This document shows, in pieces, positions 7,839 through 13,428 of a stretch of 15,315 bases of DNA. The notes below the pieces were generated by a model. That model was given only the letters and a program-made list of their open reading frames with translations, made no database searches and was not told where the DNA came from. Each line of letters opens with the position of its first letter. Position 1 is the stretch's first letter. Source of the DNA: Lachnospiraceae bacterium UBA5902 (GTDB taxonomy: Bacteria; Bacillota; Clostridia; Lachnospirales; Lachnospiraceae); NCBI GenBank assembly GCA_002431865.1, contig DJEI01000027.1:1-15315 (forward strand), read 5' to 3'. Position numbers and translations under genes: made by a program.

Positions 7839-8999
7839 TTATTCAAAAAAGCTCTTTACATCAATCTCCGAATAGCACTGGGAACACATTCCCTCGATCA
7901 CAGCACCATTGTTGATCTGTACGGATCTTGATTTTATATTTCCCATAATTACCGCGGTCGAATCCACGATCACCGATCCCTGTACATCGATATCGCCCTT
8001 GACAGCGCCTGCGATCACAGCAGAACCGGCAAATACATTTCCGACAACGACCGTTCCCACACCAATCTTTGCTGCATCCACGACATGTACATCACCCTCG
8101 ATTCTTGCAGCATTCGCGTACAGTTCGCCGACCTGTACATCTCCAGTGATTGAACCACCTACGATCAGCTTTCCATCACAGCTTACCGCGCCGTTTACCG
8201 TTCCGATCAAATCAATACAGCCGTCGTTCTGCAAATCCCCATTGATAACTGTCGTCTTTGTAATATAGGTTGTATCTGCTTCTACGAGAGAACCGACATC
8301 TGTCTTTTCAACTGCCGCTGTATCCATGGTTGTCTCCTTCGCTGCATCCTCCTGTACGCGTTCGTTTTCCATCTGCTTCTCTTCCTCTGCCTGCTTCGCT
8401 AATGTATCCTCCACAGCCTTCTCCAGATCCGCAGTCAGGAAGTTCTGCAGTTCTTCCTGCTTTGTCTCCGTCTCCGGTTCTGTCAGAAGTGCCTCCTCCG
8501 TATGCTCCAGCATATTTTCTTCATCAAGTGCATCCAGTGCCTTTAACTCATCTGTCTCATCCGCGGTATCTTCCTTTATCTCTGCACCAACCTCTGTTAC
8601 CGTCTCTGCCTGCAGATATTCGGTATCTGGTTTTGGTTCCAGCTCATCCTCTGAGAATGGCTCCGGTTCCATTTCCAGTTCATCCTGAATCACCTCTGCC
8701 TCTGGCACGGTATCAAACACAGAAGTCTCATCTGATGTCTTATCTTTCTCCGTTGTCTCTACATTTGAGAAATGTTCCAGATTCTCAGATGTCTCCGGCA
8801 TCTCCGGTTCCGGTCTATCAATCCGGATCTCATCCAGATTCTCCAGCAGATCTTCCGGTGCAACCTCCATCTGATCATTTTCATCAAAGGTGTTTACCAT
8901 ATCTTCATCATCGTATTCCGCACCAAGTTCATCCTTGTCCGGCATCAGCTCATTGACTGCCTGCGCGAAATCGCGCTTGAAATCTTTAAAAAATCCCAT
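7839..8999 (-). CDS. Bactofilin-domain protein with a long acidic N-terminal region
   Basis: The C-terminal part (about residues 243-378) has the short repeating Gly/Val/Ile pattern of the bactofilin beta-helix (polymer-forming cytoskeletal family): TTVINGDLQNDGCIDLIG, VNGAVSCDGKLIVGGSITGD, IEGDVHVVDAAKIGVG, VKGDIDVQGSVIVDS. Bactofilins polymerise without nucleotide into membrane-linked scaffolds. Residues 27-240 are very rich in Glu and Asp with no recognisable fold and are probably disordered. The first 20 residues (MGFFKDFKRDFAQAVNELMP) can form an amphipathic helix with Phe4, Phe7, Phe11, Val15 and Leu18 on one face, a possible membrane anchor. A CxxC pair lies at Cys372 and Cys375. At 386 residues it is much longer than a typical bactofilin. 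AGGAGG lies eight bases before the ATG. It heads the operon, so a role in cell envelope organisation is plausible but inferred. Confidence 0.85.
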   Translation of the reverse strand: MGFFKDFKRDFAQAVNELMPDKDELGAEYDDEDMVNTFDENDQMEVAPEDLLENLDEIRIDRPEPEMPETSENLEHFSNVETTEKDKTSDETSVFDTVPEAEVIQDELEMEPEPFSEDELEPKPDTEYLQAETVTEVGAEIKEDTADETDELKALDALDEENMLEHTEEALLTEPETETKQEELQNFLTADLEKAVEDTLAKQAEEEKQMENERVQEDAAKETTMDTAAVEKTDVGSLVEADTTYITKTTVINGDLQNDGCIDLIGTVNGAVSCDGKLIVGGSITGDVQVGELYANAARIEGDVHVVDAAKIGVGTVVVGNVFAGSAVIAGAVKGDIDVQGSVIVDSTAVIMGNIKSRSVQINNGAVIEGMCSQCYSEIDVKSFFE

Positions 9000-9027
9000 G
9001 TAGACTTCCTCCTTGTCTCATCGATTC

Positions 9028-9056
9028 ATTATACACCATGCCTACCTCGAAATCAA
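9028..9056 (-). promoter_or_regulatory. Sigma-A-type promoter of the bactofilin-pyrH-...-polC operon
   Basis: On the minus strand a -35 TTGATT (9056-9051) is followed after exactly 17 bases by a perfect -10 TATAAT (9033-9028). The expected start is near 9021, leaving a leader of about 20 bases that contains the AGGAGG of the bactofilin gene. The promoter is squeezed into the 58-base gap after the upstream PEP-synthase-like gene. No terminator is seen there, so read-through from upstream may add to it. Confidence 0.75.
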
Positions 9057-9057
9057 T

Positions 9058-11415
9058 TTATTGACTCTGCTTTTCCGTAATTCTTCCATTTTCGCAATCA
9101 AGACACATAATCTGCATCCGGTGGATACGCTGGTATATCTTCTCTCCACAGCCAATGGCTGCCGGAATTCCAAACTCTGCACAGCGGATTGCCATATGGG
9201 ATGCTGCACCGCCATATTTGGTCACAAAGCCTGCAATATCCTTCGCGAAGATCCAGTCATATCCCGGATCTGCTTTCGTAAGCACCACGATTTTGCCAGT
9301 AATGTCAGAATCATGATCCTCATCAAGATTGACGATCGGTGCCTCCACAACCTTATTCGTGATGAAATTTGGTCTTGCCTCGTCGATATCAATAACATCA
9401 ATATCCCCGACATCGAAGATAACCTCCGGTAATACAAGATACGAATTCACATGGTAAAACCGACGCCGTGTCTCAATCGTCTGAATATAAGAATCGCGGC
9501 TGTGATAGCTTAAGAGATCCTGAATCTCCAGATATGACATATCTTCTCTGGCAATCGCCATCACCTCGCCAAGCTTGACGATTACATCCAGCATCAGCGA
9601 CAACGACTTCGTAAATTCAAACTTAAAATACTCCCGGTTCTGTGTTGCTTTCTTGATAAACTCAATGAATTTCTCCGGGGAAACCGGAATGCCTGCTTCA
9701 TCCAAAGCAACCTGCAGCCGTTCCAGATTGAGGCTTTTTGCCTCCTGCTTTACCTTATTGTTTCCAGTCAGATTCGCAGATGCAACATCAAAATAAATGT
9801 TCCGGTAGCTGTCTGAACGGATATCATAGGTGCCAAGCCTTAAATGTCCATATAGATGATTGAAGTCATCCCGGCTCAGCTTGCCATGACTGTATAAATC
9901 AAAATCGCGTTCAAATTCCGAAGCAACCGTCGGAATTGACAACATGAAATCATCCATCTCCTGCTTCGTAAAATATCCTTTTTCCACCAGCGTCCTGCAA
10001 AAGCTCCGCGCCATAAATGCACAACGCGCCTGTCTCGTAAACTGTGGTGTACCATGGTCCTTGATCGAATCCAGTAACTCGTCAATGTAGCTGTACAGCT
10101 TCATGACATTTGTCTCCGCAAGCGGTGTATGCTTCCGAAGTTCATGCCGCAGCTCGGTAAGCTGCCCCAGCGAGCGAAGATCTTCCTCGCAAATTTCGTC
10201 GTAATGCTCTAACGTCTGCTTTGCAATCTCAAACAGCGCATTTCGAAGCTGGGAAATCTCGACATCATCAAAGCCATATTCCGCAAGCTCCTTCAGGCGG
10301 GTATCTGTCATAAAGTCATAGGTGTTGAATATAATTTCAAATTCAATCTTATCATGTGCTGTCTTATCCTGTCTTAATTTCTGCTCATAATACTGATTCA
10401 GCTTATAGCACAGATCCTCCGGCAATCCCGCAGGTGTCAGTCCATCAAACGTATAATTCACTGATATATACGGCTTATTGCCGACCTTCTGCATCAGTTC
10501 TCCACGTACCGGCTGATAGCCGAGTGGCTGTAATCCTGCAGACCAGATATGGGCTGTGATCAGTTCCCGGTACAGGGAATAATCAAGTGGTCTTGGATTG
10601 CTGCCGATAATCTCTGCCGGATTCCAGAATGCCATATCAGAAAGAATATGGAATGTATCAAGATACTTGCACTTTGCAAGTGCCTTTGTGTCCTTGAATT
10701 CCCGGTCTGTCATCGGTGCAATGATCTTCAGTGCTGCCACCAGTGGACGCACCTGGAAAATCACAACCGTTCCATCCTCCAGAATTGCAAATTCGATATC
10801 GAGCGCGGAAACATATTCATAAATCCGTTCGATCTCCCTGACTGCCGTCAACAGATCTACAAATTCATATTCCAGGAACTCTCTGGATGCATTTTTTGCA
10901 ATCCATTTTGTCTTCCCTCGGACACCACTTGTCACGGAATCCGTGCTTCCGTTATCATCATATGTCACCATATAATACGGACGGTTGTATATGATATCTC
11001 TCGTGAACACAACCCCTGAAATCCGTACATGATCCGTCTGTCTCTGGATCAGCACCTCTTCGTTTGCCTCAATCAGCAGCTGCTTCGCTTCCTCTGTGAA
11101 ATCCCCTTCCACATAAGAACGATACACTGTCTCGATTGCCTCTGTAATTGCTGCATCCTTCGATGCATCGACCCCCAGCACGCTCTCAAAGTGTCCGGCA
11201 TTGCTTGTCTCCAGATTATCCTCACTTTTTGAGGAGCTTCTAACAACGATCGTTTCTCCTGTAAACTGCTCTTTGATTGCCGCAATCACACCTGCCGGAT
11301 TTTCAAAGAAATCCTCCGCATACACAATGCTTAATTCCTCAATATAAGAATGTTTTACAATTTCACGCAGATCAGCCAAAGTATCTGCTTTGGTTGATAT
11401 TAAATATTCCTTCAT
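9058..11415 (-). CDS. PEP-synthase/PPDK-like phosphotransferase lacking the PEP-binding barrel
   Basis: Enzymes of this group use an ATP-grasp domain to phosphorylate a swivelling histidine domain, which passes phosphate to an acceptor. The N-terminal ATP-grasp part (about 1-235) has VVRSSSKSED (Arg59), SNAGHFESVLGV and DIEFAILEDG...FQVRPL (Arg223). The C-terminal swivel domain has TKYGGAASHMAIRCAEFGIPAAIGCG with His740 as the likely phospho-carrier. The 450-residue middle is mostly helical-looking and holds YGHLRLGTYD (His524), resembling the YGHRG motif of rifampicin phosphotransferase-type proteins. There is no C-terminal TIM barrel as in PEP synthase or PPDK, so the acceptor need not be pyruvate. 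Total 785 residues, in the range of the three-domain rifampicin phosphotransferase layout. It follows the HAD gene by 15 bases and has an AAGG site. The substrate is unknown. Confidence 0.8.
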   Translation of the reverse strand: MKEYLISTKADTLADLREIVKHSYIEELSIVYAEDFFENPAGVIAAIKEQFTGETIVVRSSSKSEDNLETSNAGHFESVLGVDASKDAAITEAIETVYRSYVEGDFTEEAKQLLIEANEEVLIQRQTDHVRISGVVFTRDIIYNRPYYMVTYDDNGSTDSVTSGVRGKTKWIAKNASREFLEYEFVDLLTAVREIERIYEYVSALDIEFAILEDGTVVIFQVRPLVAALKIIAPMTDREFKDTKALAKCKYLDTFHILSDMAFWNPAEIIGSNPRPLDYSLYRELITAHIWSAGLQPLGYQPVRGELMQKVGNKPYISVNYTFDGLTPAGLPEDLCYKLNQYYEQKLRQDKTAHDKIEFEIIFNTYDFMTDTRLKELAEYGFDDVEISQLRNALFEIAKQTLEHYDEICEEDLRSLGQLTELRHELRKHTPLAETNVMKLYSYIDELLDSIKDHGTPQFTRQARCAFMARSFCRTLVEKGYFTKQEMDDFMLSIPTVASEFERDFDLYSHGKLSRDDFNHLYGHLRLGTYDIRSDSYRNIYFDVASANLTGNNKVKQEAKSLNLERLQVALDEAGIPVSPEKFIEFIKKATQNREYFKFEFTKSLSLMLDVIVKLGEVMAIAREDMSYLEIQDLLSYHSRDSYIQTIETRRRFYHVNSYLVLPEVIFDVGDIDVIDIDEARPNFITNKVVEAPIVNLDEDHDSDITGKIVVLTKADPGYDWIFAKDIAGFVTKYGGAASHMAIRCAEFGIPAAIGCGEKIYQRIHRMQIMCLDCENGRITEKQSQ

Positions 11416-11430
11416 CTTCTGCCCTTCATT

Positions 11431-12240
11431 CTACAATACAAACTTCTTAATTACTTCTACCAGTCCATCTTCATCGCAGGAAGCTGTCACATAGTCCGCA
11501 ACATCCTTGACGACCTGTTGTGCATTTCCCATAGCAACGCCAACGCCCGCGTATTCCACCATCGTCTTGTCGTTGAAGCCATCTCCACAACAGATACACT
11601 GTTCCCGCTTCATGCCAATATGCTCCAGAAGCCGTGCGATGGATTCTGCCTTATCCACGCCCTGCACAGTGATCTCAATGAAATATGGTTCGGAACGGAA
11701 TACATTCAGATCTGGCGAAACCAGCGCTGCAAGCTCCTTCTCATACTGTTCTGCGACTTCTGGTTCAGCGGTCATGAGACACTTAATCATATCAAAATCC
11801 ACAAACGCAAGGAAGTCATCCACCTGACATAATTCCATATGATTGAGCCGTGCCTCAAACTCCATATACCCATCGGTATCGGTTCCGGTAATCACCTGAT
11901 TGTCCTTGTATGTGACCATACCAATGTGGCGTTCCTTCGCGAATTCGTAGAGAATTTTCGCGTAACGGTTCGGGATTGCCTTCATATAGATCACTTCCTG
12001 TGTCGCACAGGAAATCACCTTGCCGCCGTTAAAGCTTAAAGCATAGCCGCCATATTCCGCAAGCCCCAAAGCATCCGAATACTGTTTCAGCCCAGGAAAT
12101 GGTCTTCCTGATGCCAGTGTCACAATATGTCCCTGCTCCTGTATCAGTTTCAGATATTTCAATGTCTCCGGTGTGATCTTTTTTTCTGAATTTACAAGTG
12201 TTCCATCAATATCTAACACTAAAATCTTTTTATCTGTCAT
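11431..12240 (-). CDS. Cof-type HAD-IIB hydrolase, probable small-molecule phosphatase
   Basis: The four HAD motifs are all present: LDIDGTL (nucleophile Asp10, acid Asp12), SGR at 44-46, Lys197 in QGVDKAES, and GDGFNDKTM with Asp220 and Asp224. The cap between motifs II and III is of the IIB type, as in Cof, YidA and YbjI. Members dephosphorylate sugar phosphates, nucleotides or cofactors such as FMN, and the sequence does not reveal which. Length is 269 residues, normal. GAGG lies six bases before the ATG at 12240. It is co-oriented and only 15 bases ahead of the PEP-synthase-like gene, so the two probably form an operon. Confidence 0.92.
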   Translation of the reverse strand: MTDKKILVLDIDGTLVNSEKKITPETLKYLKLIQEQGHIVTLASGRPFPGLKQYSDALGLAEYGGYALSFNGGKVISCATQEVIYMKAIPNRYAKILYEFAKERHIGMVTYKDNQVITGTDTDGYMEFEARLNHMELCQVDDFLAFVDFDMIKCLMTAEPEVAEQYEKELAALVSPDLNVFRSEPYFIEITVQGVDKAESIARLLEHIGMKREQCICCGDGFNDKTMVEYAGVGVAMGNAQQVVKDVADYVTASCDEDGLVEVIKKFVL

Positions 12241-12308
12241 CGTTATCCTCTATCAGCATATTTTTTCATTCCATGCCAGCACAGTATGTCCCATGCACGA
12301 TTATATTT

Positions 12309-12337
12309 ATTTTACCATTTCCAGGGACATATGAAAA
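12309..12337 (-). promoter_or_regulatory. Candidate promoter for the HAD/PEP-synthase-like operon
   Basis: On the minus strand TTTTCA (12337-12332) is followed after 17 bases by TAAAAT (12314-12309), preceded by TGG, which makes an extended -10. The expected start is near 12302, about 60 bases before the HAD start codon. It overlaps the plus-strand promoter at 12324-12352. A second TATAAT at 12305-12300 has no good -35. Confidence 0.45.
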
Positions 12338-12352
12338 GAAGTATGTTATAAT
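12324..12352 (+). promoter_or_regulatory. Extended -10 promoter of the RlmH paralog, giving a leaderless transcript
   Basis: GGGACA (12324-12329), a 17-base spacer, then TATAAT (12347-12352) with the extended element TGT directly in front. Transcription would start about seven bases after the -10, at or next to the A of the ATG at 12359. No ribosome binding site precedes that ATG, which agrees with a leaderless message. Confidence 0.65.
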
Positions 12353-12358
12353 ATTTCT

Positions 12359-12793
12359 ATGGAAATTTTGATTCATATTGAAAAAAAGAAATTGGGTACG
12401 GAATACGAGAAAGCGGTTGCGGAGTATATCAAACGTCTCTCCGCTTTTTGTCGTGTGAAATGTATCTACTACAAGGATTTTTCGAAATTAGAACTGCAGA
12501 ATTCGTCTGCCTGCTTCCGTATCGTTCCCGGCACTGATACGATCTCATCAGAAGAATTTGCAGAAAAGATTGAACAGCTTGGTCTGTCCGGTTATTCCCG
12601 CATCGAGTTTGTTGTTGCGGATCAGAACGAGGCATTTGCAGATACTGCAGCTGTTTATAGTCTGGATACCGCAAAACTCCCCCCATTCTCGCTTTCCGGA
12701 TTTACAATGTCCATTGATCTAACAACAGTCGTTTTGACCGAACAGCTCTACCGTGCATACACAATCTTAAATCACATTACTTACCACAAATAG
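12359..12793 (+). CDS. Diverged RlmH paralog that keeps the C-terminal tail but lacks the SAM-binding loop
   Basis: This is the only gene on the plus strand. It aligns along its length with the RlmH rRNA methyltransferase (SPOUT) family: KLGTEYEKAVAEYIKRLSAFC near the N-terminus, ISSEEFAEKIEQLGLSGYS at 62-80, FVV at 84-86, and the hallmark tail EQLYRAYTILNHITYHK at 128-144. The glycine-rich loop that binds SAM in RlmH (IGGSLGLSD) is replaced by VADQNEAFAD plus a small insertion. The EKEGE-RIL helix before the central strand is missing, and TFPHQLMR has become TMSIDLTT. At 144 residues it is shorter than the usual 155-159. It therefore looks unable to bind SAM by itself. The frame is intact, and the start matches the family N-terminus although no ribosome site is present. 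It meets rlmH tail to tail. It could be a partner subunit, a regulator, or an early pseudogene. I cannot tell which. Confidence 0.8.
   Translation: MEILIHIEKKKLGTEYEKAVAEYIKRLSAFCRVKCIYYKDFSKLELQNSSACFRIVPGTDTISSEEFAEKIEQLGLSGYSRIEFVVADQNEAFADTAAVYSLDTAKLPPFSLSGFTMSIDLTTVVLTEQLYRAYTILNHITYHK
12777..12793. other. 17-base convergent overlap of the two RlmH-family genes
   Basis: The stop of the minus-strand rlmH (12779-12777) lies inside the plus-strand paralog, and the paralog stop (12791-12793) lies inside rlmH. The bases that encode the conserved Thr-Tyr-His-Lys and stop on the plus strand are read on the minus strand as Ile-Cys-Gly-Lys and stop. The overlap coincides with the point where the minus-strand protein departs from its family. 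Confidence 0.9.
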
Positions 12794-13235
12794 TCTCTGT
12801 CAGCACCTCCATGAGCATCACGCGCATCAACTGATGTGGAAATGTCATATTGGAGAAGCTGATCTTATCATCCGCACGTTTCACCACCGCATCTGACAAT
12901 CCAAGTGATCCCCCGATTACAAATGCAATGCTTGTTTTTCCTCTTTGTTCCGCCGTTGCAATACTCTTTTTGATTTTGGAATTATCCATCTTCTTCCCAT
13001 CAATGCAGAGAGCCGCCACATAATCGGTATTCTGGATCTGACTTAAAATCTTCTCCCCCTCTTTCTCCTTGATCTTACGGATCAATGTCTCCGATGTCTG
13101 CTTCGGAATGCTTTCATCCTTGAGACAGATCAGCTGTATTGGCATTTTTTTGTTGATCTGCTTCTGAAATTCCTCTATTTTGTTCTGATAAAAAGTTTCT
13201 TTTACGTTTCCAACCACAATCAGTTTTATCTGCAT
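12777..13235 (-). CDS. rlmH: 23S rRNA pseudouridine-1915 N3-methyltransferase with a replaced C-terminal tail
   Basis: RlmH methylates pseudouridine 1915 in helix 69 of 23S rRNA using SAM, acting as a small SPOUT-fold dimer on the assembled 70S ribosome. The core is canonical: IKEKEGEKIL (55-64), CIDGK (77-81), the knot loop FVIGGSLGLSD (105-115; Gly108 and Gly109), KRADDKISFSNMTFPHQLMRVMLME (119-143). After Glu143 the family normally continues with a tail like QIYRAYRI followed by PYHK. Here it ends instead with VLTETICGK, about seven residues short and unrelated. No other minus-strand frame restores the tail. The missing tail is found on the opposite-strand neighbour. AGGAG lies ten bases before the ATG at 13235. 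No convincing promoter was found. Confidence 0.9.
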   Translation of the reverse strand: MQIKLIVVGNVKETFYQNKIEEFQKQINKKMPIQLICLKDESIPKQTSETLIRKIKEKEGEKILSQIQNTDYVAALCIDGKKMDNSKIKKSIATAEQRGKTSIAFVIGGSLGLSDAVVKRADDKISFSNMTFPHQLMRVMLMEVLTETICGK

Positions 13236-13381
13236 ATCCTGTTTTCTCCTGATTTTCCTTGTTAAATTTTACACTTTGCCCGATTATTTACACAAACTTT
13301 CAACTTATGTCATAATTTATTCATAATTATAACTTATATTATAACCATAGTTTTTTCATAAATCCTCTCTTTTTAAGATAC
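13236..13381. other. AT-rich intergenic region upstream of rlmH with repeated TATAAT-like elements
   Basis: No gene is seen. The stretch is strongly AT-rich. It has an eight-base direct repeat ATTATAAC at 13326-13333 and 13338-13345 (12-base period). Read on the minus strand each copy contains TATAAT. CATAATT is repeated at 13311 and 13322, and AACTTAT at 13302 and 13331. It probably contains the rlmH promoter, but neither TATAAT has a -35 at a normal distance. Confidence 0.4.
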
Positions 13382-13420
13382 AAAAAGAAAATGCCGGCTC
13401 GCATCCGGCATTTTCTTTTT
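13382..13420. terminator. Strong, nearly symmetric (bidirectional) intrinsic terminator after putP
   Basis: Perfect 16-base-pair inverted repeat (13382-13397 with 13405-13420) around a seven-base loop, with GCCGG/CCGGC at its core and an A-rich/T-rich lower stem. On the minus strand it starts nine bases after the putP stop and ends in TTTTCTTTTT, a classic terminator for the thiN-putP transcript. On the plus strand it also ends in a long T-rich tract (ATTTTCTTTTTTATTC), so it could stop transcripts entering from the RlmH paralog. Confidence 0.9.
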
Positions 13421-13428
13421 TATTCTAT

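Noticed and set aside
8270..8956. Long plus-strand reading frame (228 residues, Pro/Leu/Ser-rich) opposite the bactofilin gene
   Set aside because: It is the antisense image of the Glu/Asp-rich region, whose codons lack stops on the other strand. It has no ribosome site and no family resemblance.
9000..9057. Possible terminator between the PEP-synthase-like gene and the bactofilin gene
   Set aside because: No hairpin with a T-run is visible; the gap is explained by a promoter and a ribosome binding site.
12359..12793. Plus-strand RlmH paralog as a simple non-coding shadow
   Set aside because: Nothing lies opposite it except 17 bases of rlmH, it aligns with the RlmH family from start to tail, and it has its own promoter.
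12777..12840. Frameshift or assembly error in rlmH hiding a normal tail
   Set aside because: I read the other minus-strand frames past Glu143 and found no tail-like sequence. The tail-coding bases belong to the plus strand. A local assembly error cannot be fully excluded without reads.
13347..13369. Tiny minus-strand open frame (ATG to TAA, six codons) after GAGAGG, upstream of rlmH
   Set aside because: Too short to support without expression data, and the next codons show no attenuator-like structure.
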